This document shows, one piece after another, positions 33,906 to 42,052 of a DNA stretch of 64,000 nt (its first letter is position 1; every line of letters starts with the position of its first letter). Location: positions 5,363,501 to 5,427,500 of the forward strand of contig NZ_CP049744.1 in assembly GCF_000760935.2 (NCBI RefSeq), read 5' to 3'. The translations under genes were made by a program, and so were the position numbers. The notes below the pieces were generated by a model. The model saw only the letters and a program-made list of their open reading frames with translations. It had not been told where the DNA came from and made no database searches. This stretch comes from Rhodococcoides fascians A25f (GTDB lineage: Bacteria; Actinomycetota; Actinomycetes; Mycobacteriales; Mycobacteriaceae).

Positions 33906-35036
33906 GTGCCCGACCCCAGCTCCACCCGCGGACCCGGAGTGCGGCGTCCGCGAAACCGGCTCCGGTGGCTCAAGTGGATCGCTGGAATCGCCCTGGTTGC
34001 GCTGCTGGTGGGCGAGGCGATCTACCTGTGGCCACGGCTGCACGAATCCTGGACCGCCGTTCGCGAAATCCACTGGGGTTGGCTGGCGGCCTGCATCCTC
34101 GCGCAGGCAGTGTCGCTGAGCGCATTCGGCCGAGTACAGAAACAACTACTCGACGCAGGCGGCGTGAAAGTACGTCAGCGAAAGTCCGTGGCCGTCATCT
34201 ACGGCAGTACCGCGATGGCGCTCACCCTCCCCGCCGGGCAGGTCTTCTCGACGGCGTTCACCTATCGCGAGACCCGTCGCTGGGGCGCGAGCCCGGTGGT
34301 GGCGTCATGGCAGTTGGCCATCTCCGGCGTCATCGCCGCAGCTGGACTGGCCGTCCTCGGGGTGGCCGGAGGATTGGTCGTCGGCAGTTCGTTCAACACG
34401 TTCACCGTGGTGCTGCCGATCGCCGGAGTCATCGCGATCGTCGTCGCCGTCCGCTACATCTCGAATCACCCCCAGTCGATCAAGACCGTCGCGCGCTGGG
34501 GACTGCGTCGCTACAACGCGTTCCGAAACCACGAGCTCGATGCCGGGGCCGAGGGCATCGACAAGATCATCGGTCAGATTCAGTCCGTCCAACTCGGCAA
34601 ACGCGACGGGGCGCTCACGCTGTCGTGGTCGGCGGTACATCGACTCGGCGACGTGGCGTGCCTGGCGTTCGCGTGCTTCGCCGTCGGCGCGGATCCACGA
34701 CTGTCCGGTTTGCTCATCGCCTTCGCGGCCGGCAAAGCCGTCGGATCCGTTCCACTCGCGCCGGGCGGCCTGGTTGTCGTCGACGCCACCCTCATCGCGT
34801 TCTTGACCAGCGCTGCATCGATCACCGCATCGCAGGCGGTCGCGTCGGCGCTGGTCTATCGCGGGGTCAGTTTCATCCTTGTCGCCATCGTCGGGTGGAT
34901 CGTGTTTCTGGTGCTCTTTCGTAAGCATCAGCACGCCGATCTCGAATTCGATATTGCGCTCGAACAGCAGGAGACCGCCGAGCTGCGGCGCACCGAGAAC
35001 AGCCGGGACGCGAAGGGCGATCCGGAACCGGCATAA
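33906..35036 (+). CDS. YbhN/UPF0104-type integral membrane protein
   Basis: A 376-residue protein with about eight membrane helices in the order of lysylphosphatidylglycerol-synthase transmembrane (YbhN) proteins, including the conserved GKAVGSVPLAPGG segment near the C-terminus. Members in actinobacteria are linked to lipid or lipid-linked oligosaccharide handling; no synthetase domain is fused here. The GTG start is supported by TAGTCT. It is probably separately transcribed from the cyclase. Confidence 0.77.
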   Translation: MPDPSSTRGPGVRRPRNRLRWLKWIAGIALVALLVGEAIYLWPRLHESWTAVREIHWGWLAACILAQAVSLSAFGRVQKQLLDAGGVKVRQRKSVAVIYGSTAMALTLPAGQVFSTAFTYRETRRWGASPVVASWQLAISGVIAAAGLAVLGVAGGLVVGSSFNTFTVVLPIAGVIAIVVAVRYISNHPQSIKTVARWGLRRYNAFRNHELDAGAEGIDKIIGQIQSVQLGKRDGALTLSWSAVHRLGDVACLAFACFAVGADPRLSGLLIAFAAGKAVGSVPLAPGGLVVVDATLIAFLTSAASITASQAVASALVYRGVSFILVAIVGWIVFLVLFRKHQHADLEFDIALEQQETAELRRTENSRDAKGDPEPA

Positions 35037-35086
35037 ACGCAGACGTTCAGTGGCGTTCGTCACTTTCCGTTCACCCGGAATATATA

Positions 35087-35112
35087 CGGACCCTGGTCCG
35101 CTTGTGTACTAT
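35087..35112 (+). promoter_or_regulatory. yceI promoter with an operator-like palindrome
   Basis: CGGACC-CT-GGTCCG (35087-35100) is a perfect palindrome lying directly before TACTAT (35107-35112), a good -10 box, and covering the spacer where a -35 would end. A bound protein here would block the promoter. An AGGAG ribosome-binding site is next to the ATG at 35146. Confidence 0.55.
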
Positions 35113-35145
35113 GAGCATTGAAACTTCAACCCACTAGGAGTCACC

Positions 35146-35697
35146 ATGACCACCGCCATTGCACTTCCCGAGCTCACCGCAGGCACCTGGGCCATCGACG
35201 CAACCCACTCCACCGTCGGATTCACCGTCCGCCACCTGGTGGTCAGCAAGGTCCGCGGCCGTTTCCAGGCCTTCACCGGCACCATCACCGTCGCTGCCGA
35301 CGGCACCCCGTCCGTCGACGCCGAGATCGACGTCACCTCGATCACGACCGACAACGCCCAGCGCGACGGCCACCTCAAGACCGCCGACTTCTTCGAGGTC
35401 GAGAAGTTCCCCACCGCAACGTTCAAGTCCACCTCGGTCAAGGCCGACGGCGGAGACTTCATCGTCACCGGTGACTTCACCCTCCACGGCGTCACCAACT
35501 CCATCGATCTCAAGCTCGAGTTCAACGGCGTCAACGCCGGCATGGGCAACGGACCGGTTGCCGGCTTCGAGGCCAGCACCGTCATCAACCGCAAGGACTT
35601 CGGCATCAGCATCGACATGCCCCTCGAAGGCGGCGGCGCAGTCGTCGGCGACAAGATCACGCTGAACCTGGAAATCGAAGCCGGACTGCAGGCGTAA
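35146..35697 (+). CDS. YceI-family lipid-binding protein
   Basis: A 183-residue single-domain YceI protein: TWAIDATHSTVGFTVRHLVV near the start, RGRFQAFTGTI, and the C-terminal GFEASTVINRKDFGI are the family hallmarks. The fold is a lipocalin-like barrel that binds isoprenoid or other lipids. No signal peptide is visible, so it is cytosolic here, unlike the periplasmic E. coli form. It has its own promoter with a palindrome (35087-35100) and ends in two hairpins. Confidence 0.93.
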   Translation: MTTAIALPELTAGTWAIDATHSTVGFTVRHLVVSKVRGRFQAFTGTITVAADGTPSVDAEIDVTSITTDNAQRDGHLKTADFFEVEKFPTATFKSTSVKADGGDFIVTGDFTLHGVTNSIDLKLEFNGVNAGMGNGPVAGFEASTVINRKDFGISIDMPLEGGGAVVGDKITLNLEIEAGLQA

Positions 35698-35727
35698 TTC
35701 TGCCCCGCTTCACACCCCTCCCCCTTC

Positions 35728-35778
35728 GGATCAATGCGGCTTTGTTGCAGTCCAAGCGACTGAAACCCGCATTGATCC
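35728..35778 (+). terminator. Nested hairpin after yceI
   Basis: GGATCAATGCGG (35728-35739) pairs exactly with CCGCATTGATCC (35767-35778). Inside, CAGTC (35748-35752) pairs with GACTG (35758-35762). This two-level stem is like the other long palindromes of the window. Confidence 0.7.
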
Positions 35779-35794
35779 ATGCCGGGAGGCCCAC

Positions 35795-35832
35795 CGAACG
35801 GCCCGTATCGCATTCGCGGTACGGGCCGTTCG
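35795..35832. terminator. Second 13-bp hairpin before the DUF3054 gene
   Basis: CGAACGGCCCGTA (35795-35807) and TACGGGCCGTTCG (35820-35832) are exact reverse complements with a 12-base loop. It lies between the yceI terminator and the next promoter, so it may be a backup terminator or a regulatory structure. Confidence 0.6.
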
Positions 35833-35843
35833 CTGTCGGTGTC

Positions 35844-35849
35844 TACAGT
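35844..35849 (+). promoter_or_regulatory. -10 element TACAGT of a leaderless gene
   Basis: TACAGT ends 7 bases before the GTG at 35857 and no ribosome-binding site intervenes. Confidence 0.55.
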
Positions 35850-35856
35850 GGGGCGC

Positions 35857-36231
35857 GTGAAGTTTCGATCCCCCGCAGTTGCTGCCGTCCTCGACCTGCT
35901 GATGGTCTTGCTCTTCGCCGCGATCGGCCGTCGCAGCCACGCCGAGGCCACCGCGCTGTCCGGCCTGTTCCACACCGCCTGGCCGTTCGTCGTCGGTGCG
36001 GCCATCGGCTGGATCGTCACATTCGCGCTGTACCGCAACAAGTTCGACGCGTTCCTCATCGTCCCGACGGGCATCGTCGTATGGGTGATGACGGTCGCTC
36101 TCGGCATGGTCCTGCGGGCGGTGACCGGGCAAGGAACAGCTGGGTCGTTCATCGTCGTGGCAACCCTGTCCACCGCCGTTCTGCTGCTCGGCTGGCGCGC
36201 GCTGGCGAAGTTCGTACCCAGCGTCCGCTGA
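35857..36231 (+). CDS. DUF3054-family small membrane protein
   Basis: A 124-residue protein with four hydrophobic helices (about residues 8-25, 42-62, 68-92 and 101-118), matching DUF3054. The family is widespread in actinobacteria and has no known function. The GTG at 35857 (VKFRSPAVAAVLDLL) is chosen because TACAGT lies 7 bases upstream; a longer frame would run through the hairpin at 35795-35832. Confidence 0.75.
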   Translation: MKFRSPAVAAVLDLLMVLLFAAIGRRSHAEATALSGLFHTAWPFVVGAAIGWIVTFALYRNKFDAFLIVPTGIVVWVMTVALGMVLRAVTGQGTAGSFIVVATLSTAVLLLGWRALAKFVPSVR

Positions 36232-36264
36232 ATGAAGAGTTCGTCGAGATCGGCCTCGGCGCGA

Positions 36265-36371
36265 TAGGATCATCCACGGTGCGCCGGGAAGTCTGGTCGG
36301 CAACAACTTTGTGCTGCGTACCTGCCATATAAGGTTCGGTCGGTTCGCAACGCGACGAAGCTACCGAAAGG
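36265..36371 (+). ncRNA. Structured nhaA leader, candidate alkali-metal riboswitch
   Basis: TAGGAT (36265-36270) is a good -10, placing transcription start next to GGTGCG (36278-36283). GGTGCG pairs with CGTACC (36317-36322, one G-U) to close a compact fold. Within it, GCCG (36283-36286) pairs with CGGC (36298-36301) around the loop GGAAGTCTGGT. Downstream, TTCGGT (36335-36340) pairs with ACCGAA (36363-36368), which touches the AAAGG ribosome-binding site (36367-36371), a plausible on/off switch. Position and the GCCGGGAAG core recall the nhaA-I class, reported to sense Li+. Assignment is from memory and unaligned. Confidence 0.5.
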
Positions 36372-36381
36372 CGTTGTCACC

Positions 36382-37698
36382 GTGACAGATTCATCCAGTT
36401 CCAAGACGCGATTGCCGCTGTTCTCTCGCGGCTCCTGGTCCGAGGCCGACCGCGTCGCGCAGATTCTCCGCAAGGAAACCGTCGGTGGCGCATTGCTCCT
36501 CGTCGCCACTCTTGTCGCGTTGATCTGGGCCAACTCACCGTGGTCCGCGGCATACGACTCGCTGATGAGCACCCGCGTCGGGCCCTCGGCACTGCATCTC
36601 GATCTGACGCTGTCGACGTGGGCCGCCGACGGGTTGTTGGCCATCTTCTTCTTCGTCGTCGGACTCGAGCTCAAACGCGAATTCGTTGCCGGTGATCTGC
36701 GCGATCCGGCACGCGCCGCATTGCCGGTGGCCGCGGCTGTCGGCGGAATGATCGTTCCCGCAGTTATTTTCGTGTTGTTCAACCTAGGCACCGGGGACGG
36801 CGCTCTCCTCGGCTGGGCCATTCCCACCGCAACCGACATCGCGTTCGCCGTCGCCGTCCTCGCGGTGATCAGCACGCATCTTCCGACCGCGTTGCGCACC
36901 TTTCTGCTGACCCTGGCTGTAGTCGACGACCTCCTGGCCGTCAGTGTCATCGCGATCTTCTACACCGACGACATCAACTTCGTCGCGCTCGGACTGACGC
37001 TGATTCCGCTTGCCCTGTTCGCCGTTGCCGTGCAGATGCGCGTTCGCTCGTGGTGGGTTCTCATTCCGTTGGCCGTGGTGACGTGGGTGCTCATGCACGA
37101 GTCCGGCGTCCACGCCACCGTCGCTGGCGTTCTGCTCGGCTTCGCCGTTCCAGTGATCCGGAGCAAGGCCAACGGCGGCCCGGAAGCGGGCCCCGGTCTC
37201 GCCGAACACTTCGAGCACAAGATTCGGCCCATCTCCGCGGGAATCGCGGTGCCGCTCTTCGCCTTCTGCGCTGCCGGCGTGACAGTCGGTGGATTCTCCG
37301 GTCTTCGCAGTGCACTGACCGATCCGATCGCCATCGGCATCATCGCCGGCCTCGTCATCGGCAAGGCCATCGGCATCTTCGGCACTACATATCTCGTATC
37401 CCGTTTCACCAGGGCGACACTGGATGCCGGACTGAAATGGCTCGACGTCTTCGGCGTCGCAATGCTCGCGGGTATCGGCTTCACCGTGTCGCTGCTGATC
37501 GGCGACCTTGCTTTCGGCGAAGGAACTCAGCGCGACGATCACGTCAAGGTCGGGGTGCTGACCGGTTCGATCATTGCGGCCACCATCGCATCGATCATTC
37601 TGCGAACCCGCAACAAGGCGTACCGGGACTTCTACATCGAAGAGACACGCGACGACGACCACGACGGCATCCCGGACGTGTATCAGAACAAGAAGTAG
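36382..37698 (+). CDS. nhaA: Na+/H+ antiporter NhaA
   Basis: A 438-residue antiporter with the NhaA fold. Key residues are D152 in PTATDIAFA and the ion-binding pair D182-D183 in [10 protein letters not shown]. It exports Na+ or Li+ in exchange for protons for pH and salt homeostasis in the cytoplasmic membrane. The C-terminal tail, [15 protein letters not shown] (residues 424-438), resembles a calcium-binding loop and is unusual for NhaA. The GTG at 36382 follows AAAGG at 36367-36371. Expression is likely controlled by the folded leader upstream. Confidence 0.95.
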   Translation: MTDSSSSKTRLPLFSRGSWSEADRVAQILRKETVGGALLLVATLVALIWANSPWSAAYDSLMSTRVGPSALHLDLTLSTWAADGLLAIFFFVVGLELKREFVAGDLRDPARAALPVAAAVGGMIVPAVIFVLFNLGTGDGALLGWAIPTATDIAFAVAVLAVISTHLPTALRTFLLTLAVVDDLLAVSVIAIFYTDDINFVALGLTLIPLALFAVAVQMRVRSWWVLIPLAVVTWVLMHESGVHATVAGVLLGFAVPVIRSKANGGPEAGPGLAEHFEHKIRPISAGIAVPLFAFCAAGVTVGGFSGLRSALTDPIAIGIIAGLVIGKAIGIFGTTYLVSRFTRATLDAGLKWLDVFGVAMLAGIGFTVSLLIGDLAFGEGTQRDDHVKVGVLTGSIIAATIASIILRTRNKAYRDFYIEETRDDDHDGIPDVYQNKK

Positions 37699-37740
37699 CG
37701 ATCGGTGGAATCCGGACGGCTCCGATGACACGATGAGTCG

Positions 37741-38838
37741 GTGAGCGGAACCGTGCGCGAACTGTTGACCCGGCACATCGACGCCGGACTGATGCCGGGG
37801 GCGGTAGCACTCCTGGGCGGCCCTGATGCGGAACCCATCGCGGTCGGATCATCGGCGGTCGGCGGTCCACCGATGGCAGTCGACGCCATCGTCCGGATTC
37901 AGTCGATGACCAAGATCGTCACCAGCGTGGCCGCCCTGCGGCTCGTGGAGGAGGGCCGACTGACGCTGGACGACGACGTCGTTCCCTGGCTTCCCGAACT
38001 CGCGGGCCGCCCCGTGCTCACCCGCCCCGACGCTGCACTCGACGACACCGTTCCTCAGGACCGACCGATCACGTTGCGGCACTTGCTCACCAACACCAGT
38101 GGGTACGGAATTCAGATGGGAGACACCCCGCTGGCCCGGGCGATGAGGGACAACGACACGGAAGCCGGATCCGCGCCGTCTCCGCTCGGCGCGGACGAGT
38201 GGTTGGCACGAATGGCGGATCTTCCGCTGGCTTTTCAGCCCGGTGCTGGGTGGCGCTACCACCACGGCTTCGCGATCCTCGGCATCCTCGTCTCCCGTAT
38301 CGTCGGCCGGTCTCTGCAGGATCACCTCCGCGACGACCTGTTCAGTCCACTCGACATGCCCGACACCGGGCTGTGGGTACCGACCGACCGGTGCCATCGC
38401 CTGACGGCGGCCTACCGGTTCGACGACGGGTCGTTGATCGAGACCGAACCCGCCGCAGGCGGACCCTACGCTGGACCGCCCCCTGTCGACGTGAGTCACG
38501 GCGAGTTGGTGTCCACGGTGACCGATTTTCACCGCTTCCTTCGCGCGATCCCGACGTCGGTGTCGACCGAGCACCTGGAGCTGATGACACACGACCAGGT
38601 GCCCGCGTCGATCAAGACCGACGAGAGTTTCTTCCCTGGCTTCTGGCCGGGAACGGGGTGGGGATTCGGCGTCTCGGTCGTCACCGAAGGAAGTCACCTC
38701 GGTAGGTACGGCTGGTCCGGCGGGCAGGGCACCGACTTCTTCGTCGACCCGGACGGGACCATCGGCATCTTGCTGACGCAGACCGAATTGTGCGAGGCCA
38801 CCTTCGCGTTGCTGTCGGAGTTTCAGGAACTGCGCTGA
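37741..38838 (+). CDS. Serine hydrolase, class C beta-lactamase fold
   Basis: A 365-residue penicillin-binding-like hydrolase. The nucleophile motif SMTK is at residues 55-58. The Tyr motif region is WRYHHGF, where the usual Y-x-N has changed, and the third-motif region is GWSGGQGT. No signal peptide, so it is cytosolic and probably an esterase or peptidase rather than a beta-lactamase. The GTG start at 37741 lies 6 bases after CACGAT, a weak leaderless-type -10. Substrate unknown. Confidence 0.83.
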   Translation: MSGTVRELLTRHIDAGLMPGAVALLGGPDAEPIAVGSSAVGGPPMAVDAIVRIQSMTKIVTSVAALRLVEEGRLTLDDDVVPWLPELAGRPVLTRPDAALDDTVPQDRPITLRHLLTNTSGYGIQMGDTPLARAMRDNDTEAGSAPSPLGADEWLARMADLPLAFQPGAGWRYHHGFAILGILVSRIVGRSLQDHLRDDLFSPLDMPDTGLWVPTDRCHRLTAAYRFDDGSLIETEPAAGGPYAGPPPVDVSHGELVSTVTDFHRFLRAIPTSVSTEHLELMTHDQVPASIKTDESFFPGFWPGTGWGFGVSVVTEGSHLGRYGWSGGQGTDFFVDPDGTIGILLTQTELCEATFALLSEFQELR

Positions 38839-38868
38839 GAGGACCTACGCTGGGTCGATCGCAGCTCC

Positions 38869-38874
38869 TACAGT
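38869..38874 (+). promoter_or_regulatory. -10 element TACAGT before a leaderless mini-ORF
   Basis: TACAGT ends 7 bases before GTG 38882, which opens an 8-codon reading frame rather than the permease itself. Confidence 0.5.
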
Positions 38875-38881
38875 GGTCGCC

Positions 38882-38908
38882 GTGATCGAGAACCGGTTTC
38901 GGCCGTGA
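38882..38908 (+). CDS. Eight-codon leader ORF overlapping the permease start
   Basis: GTG 38882 opens a frame of eight codons (V-I-E-N-R-F-R-P) whose TGA (38906-38908) overlaps the permease GTG (38905-38907) as GTGA. Its start has the leaderless spacing to TACAGT, and the permease GTG lacks a ribosome-binding site. Translation of the permease may therefore depend on termination-reinitiation from this mini-ORF. It could instead be untranslated leader. Confidence 0.35.
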   Translation: MIENRFRP

Positions 38909-40146
38909 CGCAGCCGTTGGCCCGTCGACTCGGGCTGTTCGACGCCATCGTCATCGGTGTCGGTTCGATGGTCGGGGCCGGAGTGTTCGCGTCGTTCGCC
39001 CCCGCTGCGGCCGTTGCAGGTGCGGGCCTGCTGATCGGTCTTGCCATCGCCGCGGTCGTGGCGTTCTGCAACGCAACATCCTCGGCGCAGCTGGCCGCCC
39101 AGTACCCGACCTCGGGTGGCACGTACATCTACGGTCGTGAACGACTCGGCGAGTGGCCGGGGTTCTTGGCCGGCTGGAGCTTCGTCATCGGCAAGACCTC
39201 GAGTTCGGCGGCGATGGCACTGGTGTTCGCGGCCTACGTCGCACCTGCCGGTTACACAGAACTCGTTGCGGTGCTTGCCATTATCGCATTGACAGCGGTG
39301 AACTACTTCGGCATCACCCGCACGGCCATGCTGACGAAGATCCTCGTGGCTGCCGTCCTGACCGTCCTCGTCGTGGGAGTGGTCCTGGGCCTGACCGGCT
39401 CGTCCGGTCCGGCCGTCGACGGACTCGGCTCGTTCGCCGCGAACGGGTGGTACGGAATTCTGCAGTCGGCGGGGCTGCTGTTCTTCGCCTTTGCGGGGTA
39501 CGCGCGTATCGCCACGCTCGGCGAGGAGGTCGTCCGACCCGAACGCACCATTCCGCGTGCCATCGTGTCCGCCCTCGGTATCGCATTGCTGGTCTACGCC
39601 GTGGTTGCGTTGACACTGCTGTCGGTTCTCGGCCCCGATCTCCTGGCCTCGTCGTCTGCCCCATTGATCGATCTCGTTGTCGCTTCGGGTCATTCGTGGG
39701 CGTCGCCACTGATGCGGATCGGTGCCGGCCTGGCCGCGCTGGGGGCTTTGCTGGCACTGATCGCCGGCATCGGACGCACGTCGCTGGCAATGGCCCGGCA
39801 TGACGATCTGCCGTCGTATCTGACCGCGGTCCATCCGCGCTATTCGGTTCCGCACCGGGCCGAGATCACGCTCGCCGTGATCGTCGTCGTGCTGGTCCTG
39901 GTGGTCGATCTGCGTGACGCCATCGGCTTCTCGTCGTTCGGGGTCTTGCTCTACTACCTGGTGGCCAATCTCAGCGCGTATACCCAGGATGCGCAGCATC
40001 GCCGCTACCCACGTGTCCTGCCGGTGATCGGCAGCATCGGGTGCGTGGTGCTGATCGCCACGTTGCCGGTGTCGTCCATCATCGTCGGAACCGTCGTGGT
40101 CGCGCTCGGCGTCCTCTACCGAACAGGCCGACGACTGTTCACTTGA
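38905..40146 (+). CDS. APC-superfamily amino acid permease
   Basis: A 413-residue permease with about 12 membrane helices. The first helix has the APC signature IVIGVGSMVGAGVFA, then PTSGGTYIYGRERLGEWPGF and FFAFAGYARIATLGEEV. It probably imports an amino acid or amine with a proton; substrate unknown. The GTG start follows an 8-codon leader frame (38882-38908). It ends 31 bases before the arsR start and is not obviously part of the ars operon. Confidence 0.87.
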   Translation: MTQPLARRLGLFDAIVIGVGSMVGAGVFASFAPAAAVAGAGLLIGLAIAAVVAFCNATSSAQLAAQYPTSGGTYIYGRERLGEWPGFLAGWSFVIGKTSSSAAMALVFAAYVAPAGYTELVAVLAIIALTAVNYFGITRTAMLTKILVAAVLTVLVVGVVLGLTGSSGPAVDGLGSFAANGWYGILQSAGLLFFAFAGYARIATLGEEVVRPERTIPRAIVSALGIALLVYAVVALTLLSVLGPDLLASSSAPLIDLVVASGHSWASPLMRIGAGLAALGALLALIAGIGRTSLAMARHDDLPSYLTAVHPRYSVPHRAEITLAVIVVVLVLVVDLRDAIGFSSFGVLLYYLVANLSAYTQDAQHRRYPRVLPVIGSIGCVVLIATLPVSSIIVGTVVVALGVLYRTGRRLFT

Positions 40147-40150
40147 CGAC

Positions 40151-40188
40151 TGATTCGACAAACGTCAATATAGACGAATGTCGAATCA
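40151..40188 (+). promoter_or_regulatory. ArsR operator: 38-bp palindrome spanning the arsR start codon
   Basis: Of 19 mirrored pairs, 16 match. The outer arms are TGATTCGACA and its near complement TGTCGAATCA, and an inner CGTC...GACG surrounds AATATA. It covers CAATAT (40165-40170), a -10 lying 6 bases before the ATG at 40178, so a bound repressor would block both transcription and the leaderless start. Confidence 0.72.
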
Positions 40189-40543
40189 AGAACGGTCGTC
40201 CCTCGATGGTGACTGCTGCTCGCCGCTGATCCGCGAACCCCTGAACGCGGATTGGGCCGGAGACCTGGCTCGGATGTTCAAGGCACTGGGTGATCCCGTG
40301 CGGCTTCGCCTACTCAGCCTCGTCGCCAGCCACGCCGGCGGCGAAGCATGTGTCTGCGACATCTCCCCCGCATTCGACCTCTCCCAACCCACCATCTCCC
40401 ACCACCTCAAGGTCTTACGCGAGGCAGGTCTGCTCGACTGCGAGCGCCGCGGCACCTGGGTGTACTACTGGGTGGTTCCTACTGCGCTGCAGCAACTGTC
40501 GTCGGTTCTCAGTTCGGCCGACCCGACAGCGGTGATGGCATGA
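40178..40543 (+). CDS. arsR: ArsR-family arsenite-responsive repressor
   Basis: A 121-residue winged-helix repressor. It carries CVCD in the classic alpha-3 position (C58 and C60) and also an N-terminal CC pair (C13, C14), so it may bind As(III) in the Corynebacterium manner, which uses an N-terminal Cys pair. The recognition helix is LSQPTISHHLKVLREAG. Its ATG lies inside a 38-bp palindrome that is the likely autorepression site. It is coupled to acr3 by an ATGA overlap (40540-40543). Confidence 0.93.
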   Translation: MSNQERSSLDGDCCSPLIREPLNADWAGDLARMFKALGDPVRLRLLSLVASHAGGEACVCDISPAFDLSQPTISHHLKVLREAGLLDCERRGTWVYYWVVPTALQQLSSVLSSADPTAVMA

Positions 40544-41628
40544 GCACATCGACCGAAACTGCCGTAGTCGGCAAGCTCTCCACCCTCGACCGGTTCCTGC
40601 CCGTGTGGATCGGCGTGGCCATGGTCGTGGGTCTGCTCCTGGGACGCATGATCCCCGGGCTGAACGACGCCTTGTCGTCCATCTCGATCGACGGCGTCTC
40701 GCTCCCCATCGCCATCGGCCTGCTGATCATGATGTACCCGGTACTGGCCAAGGTGCGCTACGACCGTCTCGACACCGTCACCGGCGACAAGCGACTGCTG
40801 ATCGGCTCACTGCTCCTCAACTGGATCCTCGGCCCGGCCCTGATGTTCGCTCTCGCTTGGCTTTTCCTCCCAGACCTGCCCGAGTACCGGACCGGGCTGA
40901 TCATCGTCGGTCTGGCTCGATGCATCGCGATGGTCATCATCTGGAACGACCTCGCCTGCGGCGACAGGGAAGCCGCCGCGGTTCTGGTGGCGATCAACTC
41001 GGTGTTCCAGGTTTTCATGTTCGCCGTTCTCGGGTGGTTCTACCTCTCGGTCCTTCCCGGTTGGCTCGGACTCGAGCAAACCACCATCGAGGCGTCGCCC
41101 TGGCAGATCGCGAAATCGGTACTCATCTTTCTCGGCATACCGTTGATAGCAGGATTCGCGTCGCGCTTCTTCGGTGAACGCGCCAAGGGCCGTGCGTGGT
41201 ACGAGGAGAAGTTCATCCCCAGGATCGCCCCGTGGGCGCTGTACGGTCTGCTGTTCACCATTGTCATTCTCTTTGCGCTGCAGGGTGATCGGATCACATC
41301 GCAGCCGCTCGACGTAGTACGCATTGCGCTGCCACTGCTGGTGTACTTCGCGGTGATGTGGGGCGGCGGCTACGCCCTCGGTGCCGCGATGGGTCTGGGC
41401 TACGAGCGCACCACCACCCTCGCGTTCACCGCTGCAGGCAACAACTTCGAGTTGGCGATCGCCGTCGCCATCGCGACCTACGGCGCGACATCCGGGCAGG
41501 CCCTCGCCGGCGTCGTCGGACCACTCATCGAGGTGCCGGTACTGGTGGGCCTCGTCTACGTCTCACTGGCACTGCGTAAGCGCTTCTCCCCCAGTACGTC
41601 CGCGACCACCGTGACCAAGGAGTCCTGA
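40540..41628 (+). CDS. acr3: Arsenite efflux permease Acr3
   Basis: A 362-residue Acr3 with about ten helices. The conserved cysteine is in GLARCIAMVIIW (helix 4), and the conserved glutamate in AAGNNFELAIA (helix 9). It exports arsenite driven by the proton gradient. It starts at the ATG overlapping the arsR stop and shares one base with the arsC start (TGATG at 41626-41630). Central gene of the resistance operon. Confidence 0.95.
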   Translation: MSTSTETAVVGKLSTLDRFLPVWIGVAMVVGLLLGRMIPGLNDALSSISIDGVSLPIAIGLLIMMYPVLAKVRYDRLDTVTGDKRLLIGSLLLNWILGPALMFALAWLFLPDLPEYRTGLIIVGLARCIAMVIIWNDLACGDREAAAVLVAINSVFQVFMFAVLGWFYLSVLPGWLGLEQTTIEASPWQIAKSVLIFLGIPLIAGFASRFFGERAKGRAWYEEKFIPRIAPWALYGLLFTIVILFALQGDRITSQPLDVVRIALPLLVYFAVMWGGGYALGAAMGLGYERTTTLAFTAAGNNFELAIAVAIATYGATSGQALAGVVGPLIEVPVLVGLVYVSLALRKRFSPSTSATTVTKES

Positions 41629-42047
41629 TGTCCGACACCCCCAGCGTCCTGTTCGTGTGCGTCAAGAACGGCGGCAAGTCTCAGATGGCGGCCGGCCTGA
41701 TGCGCAAGGCCGTCGGCGATTCGGTAGAAGTTCACTCGGCGGGAACGAAGCCGAGTGGAACGGTCAATGCACTCTCGGCCGAGGCCCTCCTCGAGGTCGG
41801 CGTCGACCTGTCCGGTGAACAGCCGAAGCCGATCTACCCGGACTTGTTGTCTCGCATGGACTTCGTAGTGACCCTCGGGAGCGAGGCGCACGTGGAACCC
41901 GTGGACGGTCCGACCTTCGAGAACTGGAACACCGACGAGCCGTCCGAGCGCGGTATCGACGGGATCGAACGAATGCGTCTGGTACGCGACGACATTGCCG
42001 CTCGTGTCGAGGAGCTCGCCTCCAGATTGCGCGGCACCAAGGGTTGA
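41628..42047 (+). CDS. arsC: Mycothiol-type arsenate reductase / arsenate-mycothiol transferase
   Basis: A 139-residue protein of the low-molecular-weight phosphatase fold. The active-site loop is CVKNGGKSQ with C11; the arginine of the CX5R loop is replaced by Lys (K17), a change I recall in actinobacterial arsenate-mycothiol transferases. C11 is the only cysteine, so it cannot use the thioredoxin relay of Bacillus-type ArsC. Regeneration by mycothiol and mycoredoxin is expected. It makes arsenite for export by Acr3. Confidence 0.9.
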   Translation: MSDTPSVLFVCVKNGGKSQMAAGLMRKAVGDSVEVHSAGTKPSGTVNALSAEALLEVGVDLSGEQPKPIYPDLLSRMDFVVTLGSEAHVEPVDGPTFENWNTDEPSERGIDGIERMRLVRDDIAARVEELASRLRGTKG

Positions 42048-42052
42048 CTCGA

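Noticed and set aside
31818..34145. 775-codon minus-strand frame crossing the AI-2E and cyclase genes
   Set aside because: It covers the end of one gene and the whole of another in the wrong frame, and has low-complexity composition.
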